From Marchantia polymorpha subsp. ruderalis (lineage: Eukaryota > Streptophyta > Marchantiopsida > Marchantiales > Marchantiaceae), in NCBI GenBank assembly GCA_037833965.1, contig AP031351.1, positions 7,266,501 to 7,330,500 on the forward strand: 64,000 nt of DNA. Reading direction: 5' to 3'. Every line of letters starts with the position of its first letter. The first letter of the stretch is position 1. The position numbers were made by a program, and so were the translations under genes. The notes below the pieces were generated by a model, which was not told the origin of the DNA, did not search any database, and saw only the letters and a list, made by a program, of their open reading frames with translations. Of the stretch, positions 1 through 11,472 are shown piece after piece.

Positions 1-2332
1 CTGGTCGGCCTTAAATGGGAACCTGATTTCTGTTCTCATGGGTCACACGAGTCTCGTGAAAGGTGTAGCTTGGGATCCTGTTGGCTCCTTCCTCGCCACC
101 CAGTCCGACGACAAGACCGTGATCATATGGCACACGGGCAATTGGAGCATGATTCACAGGGCTGAAGGGCCCTGGGAGAAGACGGTGGGTTTCACCTTCT
201 CCAGGCGATTGGCATGGTCACCTTGCGGACACTTCATCACCACCACTCACGGATTCCAGGAGCCCAGCCACACAGCACCTGTGTTAGAAAGAGGAGAATG
301 GTGCACTTCGTTCGACTTCGTCGGGCACAACGCTCCGGTGGTCGCAGTGCGCTACAATCATTCCATGTTTCGGAAAGCGCCGGAGTCCAAGAAGAATGGT
401 GGCACCCACGACGCCGCCGGTGCAGATTCTGCCCCGTACAACGTCATAGCTATGGGCAGTCAGGACTGCAACATCACCGTGTGGACCACGGCCAGTCCAC
501 GCCCCGTTTTTGTAGGAAAACATTTTTTCACGCAGAGCGTTGTCGATCTCTCGTGGAGCACTGACGGCTACACATTGCTGTGCTGCTCGCTCGATGGCAC
601 CGTTGCGTCATTTAGTTTCGAGGCCAAAGAGCTTGGCCTGAAAGTCACTGATGCCGAGATGCAAGAGTTTAAGAAGACCCGCTACGGTGATCAGAACGTC
701 CGCGGATTGACTCTCGTAGAAAGTGCATCGCAACTCATTTTAGAAGCTGCTGCTGCCAAGCAGCTCGCTACGTCGGTTGGGACGGTGGAGGTGCAGAGCT
801 CCGCAGCTGAGAAGGCTCCTGAGGTTGCACCGCAGGAATCCGCTGCAACGAACAGGAAAACTCGAGTGTTGCAGCAAACAGAGTATCGCGGTGCTGACGG
901 GCGCCGAAGAATCATCCCTAAGCCCCTGGAGCAGGACTGTAAAGAGAATGAAGCTCCCGATGGGGCGAAAGGCATTGGATATGAAGTGTTCAACCCTCCT
1001 CAGTCCTCGAAAAACGTCCCGAACGCTGGTCCAAGATCTGAAGGCAGGGAGAGACTCTTTACTTTCGAAGGCGATGGAACTGGCAGGCAAGGCACTGACA
1101 CTAGGCCCAAGACGGCTGATGTTTCCATGACTGATCGGTTGGTTGCAGGACCGGGTGGGGAACCTCCGAAACAAGCGAGCCGCACACCCACGTCCAAATT
1201 GTTAATACAACCGGCTAGCAGTCCAGGTGTTCTTACCTTCGAGATCCATCCTTCATTAGAAGCACCGATTTGTTTGGAGGCCCGTCCTGCTGGAACCCAG
1301 CAGAAAGGAGGAACAGCAGAAGCAAATGGAGTAGTGGACAGCAGTTTGGAGACGGATATTGTCTGCTCACAGGGAGGGAAAATACTGTGGTGGGATCGAG
1401 TCAAGAGGAAGGCCACCATCTTGACAGGGAATTCGAATTTTTGGGCTGTTGCTGGTGATGACAACAGCGTGCAGATATACACGGTTGCCGGCAGACAAGC
1501 CTTGCCACTCTTGATTTTGAGCTCACCGGCAGCGTTCATGGATTGCGACAAGAACTGGAGCTTACTTCTGCTTACTGGGTGTGGATCTCTGCACATGTGG
1601 GATATACGCAACTCCACTAGCATCCTCCTAGAATCGGTCTATGCTCTGTTGTCGTGTTACCCGAGTTCACCCTCAGAGGCTGGTCAAGTGAGAGTGGTAT
1701 CAGCGAGAATCTCCGAAGTTGGTGCACCCTTGGTTGTGCTGGAAAATCACCATGCTTTTTTGTTTCACATGGACCTGAAGTGTTGGCTAAGGATAGCTGA
1801 CAGCTTCCCGTCATCAACCTTCTGTGAATTCAGTCCCATCTTAACATCCATGAGAGCAAAAGCTGGTCCAACTCAAAAGAAAGCTGGATCACTTTGCGTG
1901 GATGGCACGTCCTTCAACTTGCTGAAAGCTTCTGCTCACGAATCAGGCAGTTACAATAATCGGTCACAGTTGGAGGCTCAAATGGGAGCAGCTTTAGCCC
2001 TCCGTTCTGCTGAGGAATATCGTCGCTGTCTTTTGGCCTATGCTCGATGCTTGGCAAGAGATGCAGACAAGTCGAGATTGAGAGAGCTCTGTGAAGAGTT
2101 GCTAGGACCCCGGCAGTCACCCGGTATTGACGAGAGTAGAGATCCTGCAGTTTCATCTCAGTGGGACCCTTCTATTCTTGGAATGAAGAAACGGGATCTG
2201 CTTAAACAGGACGTGTTACCTGCTATGGCATCCAATCGAGCCATCCAGAGACTTCTTAGTGAATTTGTAGATCTACTCACAGAAATTGAATCCAGAGTAC
2301 AGCAGGGTCAACCCGAAGGTTCATCTCCCTGA
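1..2332 (+). CDS. HIRA: HIRA histone chaperone, C-terminal part (5' truncated by window)
   Basis: HIRA deposits histone H3.3 with H4 independently of replication, as the scaffold of the nuclear HIR complex. The frame is open from base 2 and runs without an intron to the TGA at 2330-2332, so the ATG at 38 is internal and the real start lies outside the window. Visible parts in order: the last WD40 repeats of the N-terminal propeller (GHTSLVKGVAWDPVGSFLA, then SQDCNITVWTT and LLCCSLDGTVASFSF); a basic B-domain-like motif near 857-930 (KTRVLQQTEYRGADGRRRI); and the C-terminal HIRA domain with degenerate WD units (KILWWDRV, LHMWDIRNS, FLFHMDLKCWLRIAD) and a helical tail (LEAQMGAALALRSAEEYRR). About 775 residues are seen, against roughly 1,000 for plant HIRA, so about the first quarter is missing. 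Identification is by motif and order and is confident. Confidence 0.93.
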   Translation, partial: WSALNGNLISVLMGHTSLVKGVAWDPVGSFLATQSDDKTVIIWHTGNWSMIHRAEGPWEKTVGFTFSRRLAWSPCGHFITTTHGFQEPSHTAPVLERGEWCTSFDFVGHNAPVVAVRYNHSMFRKAPESKKNGGTHDAAGADSAPYNVIAMGSQDCNITVWTTASPRPVFVGKHFFTQSVVDLSWSTDGYTLLCCSLDGTVASFSFEAKELGLKVTDAEMQEFKKTRYGDQNVRGLTLVESASQLILEAAAAKQLATSVGTVEVQSSAAEKAPEVAPQESAATNRKTRVLQQTEYRGADGRRRIIPKPLEQDCKENEAPDGAKGIGYEVFNPPQSSKNVPNAGPRSEGRERLFTFEGDGTGRQGTDTRPKTADVSMTDRLVAGPGGEPPKQASRTPTSKLLIQPASSPGVLTFEIHPSLEAPICLEARPAGTQQKGGTAEANGVVDSSLETDIVCSQGGKILWWDRVKRKATILTGNSNFWAVAGDDNSVQIYTVAGRQALPLLILSSPAAFMDCDKNWSLLLLTGCGSLHMWDIRNSTSILLESVYALLSCYPSSPSEAGQVRVVSARISEVGAPLVVLENHHAFLFHMDLKCWLRIADSFPSSTFCEFSPILTSMRAKAGPTQKKAGSLCVDGTSFNLLKASAHESGSYNNRSQLEAQMGAALALRSAEEYRRCLLAYARCLARDADKSRLRELCEELLGPRQSPGIDESRDPAVSSQWDPSILGMKKRDLLKQDVLPAMASNRAIQRLLSEFVDLLTEIESRVQQGQPEGSSP

Positions 2333-3132
2333 CTCATCAAAATAGCCATCATCAGGATTAGGTCTTTGACGGAACAAGAAGCTATATCGAGATTTTTGAG
2401 GGTTATCGGACTCAGTATGCGGGTTCTTTTGGGATCATTTGTAAGCCCAACCCCTGTCCCTGTAGATAGCAGCCCTCTCGGTATGTCAAGCTATTTTTTG
2501 TTTTCTCGATCTAAAGGAAATTGTGCTCCTTAGCTTTATCCCACCTATTCGTCAGTCACATGTCTGTTTTTCGTATGATGTCACATGCTGGCGTTCCCTA
2601 TGCACTGTCTTGACGTATGTTAAGAGTTCAAGTTGTGCTTCTAAGGAGTGCCTCTAGCAACCTTTGTCCTCAGCAAAGTTGAGTGTTTGTTGGACGAGAC
2701 CCGTAAGTGTCTAGGCTGATTCTCATTACACTGTTTTGCACAGCTATTTGAATGGGAGACTTCCTCAGGACGGACCCTTTAGATAATGATGAATGGTCGA
2801 ATGCTTAGTTCAGCTGCTGAGTAAGCACGACGAGATTCCCTAGCCCGGGGTTGCTAATATCAAGTCCAGTTCTGCAGCTCACGATTCCCCACTGATGGAC
2901 GCGGATTTCCACCGAAATATATTTACTTCTTGATTCTACCGTATGTTGGTCTTAATGACCACGGTGCGGAGGAGCTGCAGCTGGATCATTACATCATACT
3001 CTGAAGACCACACCGTTTTCCATTGTCCATGTCTTTTCACGTGCATACAGTGCTCGCATACTGTAAGACCGCATGCCTGCTGTGGCTCGCACACTGTCTA
3101 CAGTGATTTGAGATTTGATTTTTTCAGGTTGG
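2333..3132 (+). other. HIRA 3' flank, no gene seen
   Basis: This stretch follows the HIRA stop codon and presumably includes its 3' UTR. Short open frames are present but none resembles a protein family. I see no clear canonical AATAAA close to the stop, so the cleavage site cannot be placed. Confidence 0.5.
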
Positions 3133-3180
3133 TCTGTACGAGCTACGAGATACTCATTTGTACCTCGTAGCTCGTACAGA
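3133..3180. repeat. Perfect fold-back, 17-bp arms
   Basis: Arms at 3133-3149 and 3164-3180 are exact reverse complements (core CTGTACGAGCTACGAG) around a 14-base loop. No target-site duplication or transposon end is visible. It is one of at least twelve short fold-backs in this window whose arms are unrelated in sequence. Confidence 0.9.
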
Positions 3181-4475
3181 TACTGGATGAAACCAACCGG
3201 ACTTATCTGATGTCGATAGCGTAAGATGTTGACAGAGACCGGTGGATGGTCTGGTATAGGAACTGCTTAGAGTTGTATCTCTTCCAGCCTCCACCACTAG
3301 TGGCCTCGGATTTAATGCTGTTCTGAGTGGTAGGAGTGGCTCGTATCTACGCTAATGAAAATTCTTCTTGAACCATATGCAGGGATTAAGAATTGTTGTG
3401 ATATTCCGAATAACTGAAACAATAATTTTTCAGATAAAGAGGGATTCTTTTTTGATTGTACCTGCAAGTGCAGAGGTTTTTGCTTCTATCCTAGTCAACA
3501 ATGATAAAGCGCTAAGAGACCGCCATAACGTGCTGGTTGGACCAAGCCAATATCTATTGTAGATTTATTGACCTCAGAAGTAAATGTAGTATGCATCATC
3601 AGCTTGAATGCGAACTGTTTCAGCATCGGTGCAGAGGGCGTCGGTAAGCTCCTAATTTAAACAGCAGGTCGACAACAACTACAGAGGAAACGAATGAGTC
3701 TACCGACCTAACCAGGTTAGCTTTGCTTTCCTCCGTTATGAAATGAAAGCTAATCAGAGTTCTTAGACTTTTTAGACCGTAGTTGAGATCTGTGACTTCA
3801 ATAAACTCACGAACTTGCTTTGCCTCAAGCTGTCATTCTCGTTTAGTTTGCAGATTCCAGCCCCTCCGAACCTGAATAATCTGAAGAAAGTTGGTATCAG
3901 GTTCAAATTGACTCGGTACTTGTATTGCCGCAGGGGATTGTAGTTCCTCGGGCAGAATTTAGTTGCATCACTGCAGCTAAGGGTTCATCGCGACCATTGG
4001 AAGGCTTAGTGTAGTATGAATCAACGTTCTGATCGCATAGCAGTCAAGTGCCTAGCCAAGAGCCTTTCATCTATCAGGAGAAGACCGAAACCGTCAGTGT
4101 CATGTAAAGTCCATGTTCTCTTAACAGCAACACAACTGGAACTTGTACAACTTGTGCGTGTCGTACGGTAAGTGGTGTCTAGCATTATCTGAATCAATAT
4201 GGACCAAATCAGAGCAATCTGCAATATACTAGTAGTCATCTTAACCCTAAACTCCTGGTATGGAGGTACCAATTATATTTTAGTATCTTCTCTCGGAGTC
4301 GAATGCCATGAATCTACTATGTACAAAAATTTAATATTCCTGTTGAAAATGTTACAGTTACAAATATGAATGTACTAAATGTCTTATCTATTGTGAGTTA
4401 GATATTACAAGAAATGACATTGAATAAATTTTGAATTAATATGTATCCAGGAGGATGAGATTTGTATTGTGTCGG
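3181..4475. other. Intergenic, no gene seen
   Basis: No open frame longer than about 80 codons resembles a known family, and no RNA gene is recognised. The sequence becomes AT-rich towards 4300-4450, just before the inverted-repeat element begins. Confidence 0.5.
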
Positions 4476-4479
4476 CTAG

Positions 4480-5240
4480 TTATCATTCACTTGGGGTTAA
4501 TTAACCCTCACACTACTGTACGGATATCATTCATTCCTTCACTCGGGTTAGAGTGAAAAATATTTTCCCTTTGCTAATTAGCCCTCACTCTACTACAGAG
4601 AATTCACTCTGGTTAAAGGGTCAATGTGGGGAATATATTTTTTTGGGAGTTTCACGTCTTGTTAATTAGCCCTCACCCTACTATACAGTGTTCAGTCATT
4701 GACTCTACTACACGAAAATCATTCATTCGTTCACTCGGGTTAGAGTGAAAAATATTTGTGGTAAGTCTTGCTAATTAGCCCTTTTATTAGTACTCCTTTG
4801 GTGATAAATATTTATTTTGTGAGTTTCTAGTCTTGCTAATTAGTCCTCATCCTACTATACATAGTTTAGTCATTGACTCACTTGGGTTAGAGGTCAGTGT
4901 AGTGAAAAATATTTTTCCAGTCTTTAATTAGCCATCACCTTACTATCATTGGTTCACTCGGGTATCACTGCGGTGAAAAATATTTTTGCTAGTTTCCAAT
5001 CTCTTTGTCAAAGACGACTCCATACAAAGTTCACTCATTGGTTCATTCGAGGTAGAGTATAAGTGCGGTGAAAAATATTTTTGCTAGTTTCCAACTTCTT
5101 GATCAACGTCAAAGATGACTTCATACAAAGTTCACTCATTGGTTCACTCGGGTTAGAGGTTCAGTGCGGTGGAAAATATTTTTCGTGAGTTTCCAATCTT
5201 TCCAATCGACGTCAAAGATGATTCCGTGCCTCCGGGTTCA
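4480..5240. repeat. Subterminal repeat array, about 7 diverged units
   Basis: The motif GTGAAAAATATTT (or close variants) occurs near 4553, 4743, 4800, 4895, 4971, 5068 and 5165. Each copy is accompanied by TAATTAGCC/TCACC, TCATTG and TTCACTCGGGTTAGAG blocks. Spacing settles to about 97 bp in the last units (5068 and 5165). Units have diverged by substitutions and small indels. Such arrays are common at the ends of some non-autonomous DNA transposons; the inverted single copy at 11343-11472 supports that reading. Confidence 0.8.
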
Positions 5241-5370
5241 AGTATTTACGTCGAAGACCTGGCAGCGGGCTCATTGGAAGGAATTTCTGCGTAGGGTTGG
5301 AGAGTTCTTTCCCGGCGAGAGGAACTAAGTCCGCTTCGGAGGATGGTCAGCCTGAAGGGGGTGCTCCTCA

Positions 5371-5592
<222 letters not shown>

Positions 5593-5725
5593 TCACAATG
5601 ATTTTGAGTACATGTGAATTTGACGGTATAGTGGAGTGCAAGAATTCCGTGCGTGTAGTAGATTTGAATGTATGACCTGTCTCTAATCAAGATTGATATT
5701 CGCGATGGCGGGCTTGTGTGAGATT

Positions 5726-5937
5726 TGTTGGAATCACTTATTTGTGATGAGTCATACTGTTTTGATCAATAAGAAGTCCTGTACATATAGTGTAGTAGTT
5801 TACAACGGTAATCTATAACGGTAGTGTAATGGATAACTGATCATCTGAGTTCACTACTTTGGACATTGATTCAGGTGTCAAGTCTTGTGTAATATTAGCA
5901 CTCTAAGAGTAACTTTTGAATCTAACTTATTCTAACA
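5726..5937 (-). repeat. 3' LTR of the copia element
   Basis: This 212-bp repeat matches 10869-11080 and is bounded by TG...CA. The target duplication AGATT lies immediately outside it at 5721-5725. On the coding (minus) strand it follows a purine-rich tract (AGTGAGGG, complement of 5938-5945) that would act as the polypurine tract. Confidence 0.95.
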
Positions 5938-6145
5938 CCCTCACTTGCTCTAGAGTGCAAAGTGTAGATCTAAAAAACTAGTTCTCTACAACTAATTGTT
6001 GAAAGAGGTTCTTCAATTGGCGTTGATAGACTTCATAGACCAAGATAATGTCTGTCGATTAAACTTTTGCCTAGGAAGAGCCTTGGTCAACATATTGCTG
6101 GCTGTAATTTGGTGGAGAGAAATCGAACTTCAATCTCCTTCAAAG

Positions 6146-8978
6146 TTACCCGCTCCCTGATGAAATGATGCTGGATACCAATGTGCTTACTTCTTGCATG
6201 AAAAATTGGATTCTTAGCAAGTTTATAGCACTATTGTTGTCACAATCAACGATTGTGGAGTCAGTCAGTGAATTGGGAGTGGGAAGAGCATAAGTGATTT
6301 TAATATCCTTGCAGGAGAAAGGCGTGGGTCTCAAGGTGACTATAGCTGGATTAATCTCATGCAAGAGTTGTCGTAACCAAACAACTTCATGTGCACCAAA
6401 GGACAAGGCTTTATATTCACTCTCGGTAGAGGAGAGTGAGATGAGATTTTGCTTCTTAGAACACCATGATACTGCCCCTCCAGCGAGTGTAAGAACGTAA
6501 GCACCAGTAGACTTGAATGTGTCTTGGCAAGAGCCCCACGTGGCATCTGTGTATCCTTGCAGTTGTAGTGGATGACCTCGCTTGAAGAATATTCCATGGT
6601 CTAAAGTACCCTTGAGGTACTGCATGGTTTGGAAGCCAATATCAAGATGAGACTCTTGAGGTGAACCTAGAGAGTTGTCCCACAACAAAACAAATATCAA
6701 ATCTTGAATTAGTAGCAAACATCAATTGGCCAACTAGTTTTCTGTAGAACGTAGGATCAACAAAGAGAGTGCTGGTATTTTCTGTCAAGTATTTTCCAGC
6801 ATCGATTGGTAACGTAGATGGCCTACAGTCAAGCATATTAAAATCTTTTAAAACTTTGGTGATATAGGACTTCTGATGGAGTAATAATACTTGTGGTGAC
6901 TGAGAGAACTCAACTTCTAGATACTTCTGAATTTCATCTAATTTACTCATTTCATACTGACGCATTAGATCTGACTTAATCTCATAGATTTTTACTTGAC
7001 TATTTCCAGTTATGTACATATCGTCTACATAGAATATTAAGATCTTAATCGTCTATTAAGATTACTATGAGACAATACTTCCTTAAAACATAAAGATTAG
7101 GATCTGAGCGACAACGTGTCCAACCTGCTTGTCTTAAATATAAGTGAATACATTCATACCAAGCCATTGGGGCTTGTCGTAAGCCGTAAAGTACTTTATT
7201 AAGTTTACATACAAAATCTTCAAAACCTTTCCTAATAAAGCCGGGTGGTTGTGGTACATAGATCTTTTCTGAAATAACACCATTGAAGAAGGCACTTTTG
7301 ACATCTAGATGACAGATTGGCCATCGGCATGCACCAGCAATGACGGACACAAATCTTACCGTACACCACTTCACGACAGGAGCGAAGTTATCAGTGTAGT
7401 CCGTACCTTCCTTTTGTTGGAAGCCTCTCGCTACAAGACGAGACTTAAGACGTGGTGTAGAACCATTCTGGCTTTCTTTGACCTTGAACACCACTTGCAT
7501 GTTATTGCCTTTGCTCCTCGTGGTAATTTAACCAAGGTCCAGATACGGATTTAATGGATGGAGTTCAACTCATCAACCATTGACGCGTGCCACTTAGGAA
7601 TCTTGATAGCTTTGTCAAAGATGAGTTGTTCTCCCATGTAATCGATAATCTCAACTTCATAACAGTTGAGTGTATTTCCAGATTTTTTGGCACTGTAACT
7701 CACATAGTCTTTCCAGTAAGCTGGAGTACGCATGGAGCGGGGAGTGATTGTCCGACTATTTGACACATCTCCTACAATAGTGTTAGAAGTAGGTGATGTA
7801 CTTCTGTTAGCACTGTTTACGATAGGAGTTGAGTCTTGGAACCATTCAATCTCAACGGTGGGTTCACCTTGTGGAGGTGGGTAAGGTGAAGCAAACAAGA
7901 TAAAAGGAATTGGTGTTGGTGTTGTTTCTAAATCTGATAAACTAGATTCTTGAATGGACGTAGATATCACCTTAGTAGATGTAGTCTTAGAAAATGAGTG
8001 AGGTGTATCGTCAGTAGGTAGAGCAATTTTAGTACTGACAGAGCAAGTTCTTGATTGATGTTTTCTATTCTGAGGAAGAAGAATATCTAGATCGTCAACA
8101 AGTTCAAGATCGTATCGGGCTGCACGTCCAAAAACAGACTCGTTAAACCTTACGTTTGTACTAATATAGATTTTTTTGTTAACAGCATTATACACACGAT
8201 AGGCTTTTGACTCAATGTCATAGCCTATAAAAGTAACTAGTAGGGGTATAGCAGAAAGTTTGTCGAACCTGGATGTAAGTAAGACAAAAGCTGCACATCC
8301 AAAGACTCTAAAGTGCTTGACGTTCGGATCAAGATCTGTCAACCGCTGAAAGGGTGTTGACATCTACACTGCCTTTGTTGACAGTCGGTTTAAAATATAA
8401 ACAGCTATTCTTGCGGCCTCCTCCCAAAGAGCCTTAAGTAATTGAACATAAAGTAGTAAACTTCGTGCCATCTCAAGTACAGTCCTATTCTTTCGCTTAG
8501 ATACGCCATTTTTATGTGGAGTGTATGCACAAGTTAAGGCATGATGAATACCTGAGTTGACGCAGAAGTCATGATAAGTTTTGGATAGATATTCTCTTCC
8601 TCTGTCTGTTTGGAGTGCTGCGATCTTCTGATTGTAACTATTTTCCACCATTACTTTGAAATCCTGAAATTGCTTTAGTGCCTCGTCTTTGGTACTCAAG
8701 AAATAAATCCAGGTATAACTAGTAAAATTATTAGTAAACATCAGTATATATTGTTTCTTTGTTAAGGATTCAGAAGGGAGAGTCCCGCATAAATCAGAAT
8801 GCAACAGCTGTAATGCACGGGTTGTTTGAGTATGAGAGTGTTTGGGAATACGATCTCGACTTTGCTTTGATTTTAGAAAAGTAGCATATAGACATTTTAT
8901 GTGACGAATCTGAGTAATTCCTACAATCAGTTTCTTAGAGGCCATCAAATGGAGTTTCTGATAGTTTGCATGACCCAT
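6146..8978 (-). pseudogene. copia pol: integrase, reverse transcriptase, RNase H (broken)
   Basis: Minus-strand frames cover integrase (8364-8978), the linker (7551-8363), reverse transcriptase (7045-7500, then 6642-7019 in another frame) and RNase H (6146-6718). Integrase keeps the first two acidic residues (HSDLCG, QTDRGREY), but the third, normally Glu in the NGVAERKNR-type motif, is Lys (codon at 8496-8498). Reverse transcriptase has LDVKSAFFNG and YGLRQAPMAWY; its YVDD region is interrupted at 7036-7062 by a short fold-back insertion that brings a stop and a frame change. RNase H keeps YTDATWG, STESEYKAL and DNNSAI, but its tail shifts frame. No single frame spans pol. Confidence 0.93.
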
Positions 8979-9047
8979 ACTACGATGCCAAAGTTCTGAA
9001 TGAGAAACAAAACAGGTTTGAAGATCAGTTTTAGGCTCTTCTATATT

Positions 9048-9278
9048 TCAAACTTCAGTGGAACGAAGAAGTCTTGTTGGGGAAGACGGTGATATGATGG
9101 CTCGTGAGAGACCTTCACGCTTAGTCAACTTGTATAAACTGTTATGTGGATCTTGTTCTCCCCACAATAGTATGCTACGTGAATTTACTCTATCAAATAC
9201 ATAACAATTTCTGAAATTAAAAAGTGCTATATGGCCTAGATCAGTAAGATGTCCAACAGACAGCAAATTTTTCTTCAC
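9048..9278 (-). pseudogene. copia GAG-pre-integrase segment
   Basis: The frame includes KKNLLSVGHLTDLGH, a conserved stretch after the copia protease, and SRSILLWGEQDPHNSLYKL. It continues in another frame into ELWHRSMGHANYQKLH near 8960-9000, which is the start of the integrase zinc-binding region. It sits between gag and integrase as expected. Confidence 0.8.
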
Positions 9279-9599
9279 ACCGGCACGTAAAACAGACAGA
9301 CACTTTCTTTTGATTCAATGTAAGTGCGCCCTTTCCACAAACCGAAAGAACTTGATTGCCTGCAATTCTAACTGAGATATGGTCAACCTGATTTAGAATG
9401 AAGTGAACTATTTCCAGTTAAGTGTGAGGAGTCTCCAATATCAATAAACCATGACTATTTTTCTTCTACTTGACTAAAAAATGCAGAAAGTACATTTGTT
9501 GCATCGCTGACTACTATATTGTCACGGTAGGAGCAACATTGTTATCAAAGAACACATCATCAGCTTCTTCAAAAGCAACCTTGCGATGGTCATGATGAC

Positions 9600-10760
9600 C
9601 ATCGAGATAACATTCCATGTTGTTTGACTCTGATTGCTTTGAATTCATGAGAGTGTTGTAAGAGATGTGAAGTGCTTCAAACTCTTTCTGAAGTTGCTGA
9701 TGACGACATTTATACGACCAGTGTCTCCTTTCTCCGCACTCATTGCAAGTGTCGGATTTCTAGCTCGGAGTAGCAGACGATGAAGAATTGTTTCTATTAC
9801 TGTTATAAGATCTTTCATGAGAACGCCAATGGAGAGTACGAGAGTTAGTGAGGAGAAAAAAATTCTAAGAATGGTTAGAAGGGTCATGGCAGTTGTGAAA
9901 CTCATTCTGATTTCGGTTGCTCAAGTTTCTTCTATCATATCCGTTGTAGTCACGATTACTGTTGTATCGTTAGAATGAAGTAGATCTCCTCTTATCTGTA
10001 TGATATTGCTGCTTGTCTTGTCTGGTATGTTGGATAGTGGGAATGAGACACTCGGCTGATACACCGGTTTTGTTAGATCTAACCTCACGAGTCATTTCTT
10101 CATGAGTAAGAAGAGTAAAAAACTGTGAAAGCGTGTAAGGATTGTGAATAATGCTAGTTTTAATGGAAAAAGCAAATTCCGACCAACTTGTAGGCAAACT
10201 CATCAGAATCAGAGGCATGAGTTCTGAATCTTTCACTGTATCGTTGCAGTTTGACAGCTGGTTAGTGAGATTTCTCACGGCACGCATGTGAGTTTTGATA
10301 GACTAACCCTCCCTCATTGAAAGATTAGACAGTTTTTGTCGCAAGAGCTGGCGTCGATCTTCACTAGTAGACGCAAATAGTGTCTCTAGCTCTTTCCACA
10401 TCAGATGAGGATCAAACATGGCAGAAATATGATGAACAATGTGCTCACTCACGTTCATCATAATGTAGTAAACAACGTCATCGCATTGTTCAATAATGAT
10501 GTCAATTTTCTCCTGAATCTCTTCGTTTGCAACCTCTTGTTCTTGCTTGGCCGTAATTGCATTTTTATGTGCATGATCAGTGAGTCCTTCGGAACCTCAA
10601 GTGCAGGTAGTAACTTTAATAAAGCATTGCTTCGTTCGACTGCAGCATAACATTTCTTGCTAAGATTGCTCGCATTTGCGCAGCCCAAGCAGTGTAGTTG
10701 TCTATGCTGTCCAGTTCTGTGTGGGATCGATGTACTTCGCTTCTCTTAAAAAATCCATGA
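9600..10760 (-). pseudogene. copia gag with CCHC zinc knuckle (broken)
   Basis: The minus strand near 10757-10680 shows a Gag-type start region including NYTAWAAQMRA. Frame 9970-10287 carries the Gag helical core (LPTSWSEFAFSIKTSI). A canonical CX2CX4HX4C zinc knuckle (CNECGERRHWSYKC) is encoded at 9706-9747. These pieces lie in different frames with stops between them, so no intact Gag can be made. Confidence 0.85.
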
Positions 10761-10856
10761 TTCCAAACGTAAGAGAAAGAAAAAAAACTTCAAATACTGA
10801 GGTCATCAAGTTAAGGCATTCGCAATCTTAACTGGAAGATCAAAGAGAACACTTAC

Positions 10857-10868
10857 GCTCTGATAACA
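10857..10868 (-). other. Primer-binding site of the copia element
   Basis: The minus strand reads TGTTATCAGAGC directly after the 5' LTR. It differs at one base from TGGTATCAGAGC, the site complementary to the 3' end of initiator tRNA-Met that many plant copia elements use to prime reverse transcription. Confidence 0.8.
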
Positions 10869-11080
10869 TGTTGGAATCACTGATTTATGATCAGTCACAT
10901 TGTTTTGATCAGTAAGAAGTCTTGTACATATAGTGTAGTAGTCTACAACGGTAATCTAAAACGGTCGTGTAATGGATAACTGATCATCTGAGTCTACTAC
11001 TTTGGACATTGATACAAGTGTCAAGTCTTGTGTAATATTAGCACACTAAGAGTAACTTTTGAATCTAACTTATTCTAACA
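10869..11080 (-). repeat. 5' LTR of the copia element
   Basis: This is the upstream LTR in coding orientation. It is bounded by TG...CA, followed by the target duplication AGATT at 11081-11085, and about 93% identical to the partner LTR by hand count. Confidence 0.95.
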
Positions 11081-11085
11081 AGATT

Positions 11086-11322
11086 GCATGCTGGACCTTC
11101 TGGTAGACGTGTATTGGAGTCTCGGGGTATACATGATGACATGGGAACTTTGCCTCTCTACGTGTTTTCGAACACATTTGAAATTCCTCCTCACAGCACA
11201 AATTACAATGTTGGAGTTGTGTTTCTGATTTTCTGGATCCTCGCGGTCATAGGTTTGATTAAGTATGTGATGATGTTCCTTAGTGCCGACGACAATCGAG
11301 AAGGTCGGGTTATTATGCAATA
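11086..11322 (+). pseudogene. HAK/KUP potassium-transporter-like fragment inside the TIR element
   Basis: The plus-strand translation contains DMGTLPLYVFSNTF, then a hydrophobic segment ending LIKYVMMFLSADDNREG, and stops at 11320-11322. This resembles the first conserved block of HAK/KUP/KT transporters (GVVYGDxGTSPLYVF followed by a membrane helix, LKYV and ANDNGEG). Only about 70 residues of a protein of roughly 750-800 aa are present. It lies next to the copia target duplication, so the insertion separated it from the rest of the TIR element. Assignment is by motif similarity only. Confidence 0.62.
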
Positions 11323-11342
11323 AGATCGATCAGAAAGAATGA

Positions 11343-11472
11343 AAACTCGCGAAAATATTTTCCGTGCGGTGAAAAATATTTTTGCCGCACGGACTTATAA
11401 CCCAAGTGAACCAATGAATGATTTGCGTATAGTAGGGTGATGGCTAATTAGCCCTAGGTGAAGTATAACTAG
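11343..11472. repeat. Right terminal inverted repeat of the TIR element
   Basis: The reverse complement of this segment reproduces the left-end unit: CTAGTTAT, TTCAC, TAATTAGCC, CACCCTACTATAC, TCATTCATTGGTTCACTTG and GTGCGG with AAAAATATTT. The sequence GTGCGG...CCGCAC at about 11364-11390 is itself a small inverted repeat around the AT block. Confidence 0.75.

Larger units (their letters stand above)
5726..11080 (-). mobile_element. Decayed Ty1/copia LTR retrotransposon
   Basis: Two 212-bp LTRs (5726-5937 and 10869-11080) start TGTTGGAATC and end TTCTAACA in plus-strand orientation. A 5-bp target duplication, AGATT, flanks the element at 5721-5725 and 11081-11085. Domains on the minus strand run in copia order: Gag, CCHC knuckle, GAG-pre-integrase, integrase, reverse transcriptase, RNase H. 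A primer-binding site resembling the 3' end of initiator tRNA-Met lies beside the 5' LTR, and a purine-rich stretch lies beside the 3' LTR. Hand comparison gives about 15 LTR mismatches (about 93% identity), so the insertion is not recent. Frameshifts, stops and a changed integrase residue show it is inactive. Confidence 0.96.

Noticed and set aside
1000-1623. 207-codon minus frame inside HIRA
   Set aside because: Shadow of the HIRA coding strand; the plus frame carries the conserved protein.
4480-5240. CRISPR-like array of repeats
   Set aside because: Units are diverged, spacers are not distinct, there are no cas genes and the DNA is eukaryotic. It is a transposon subterminal repeat.
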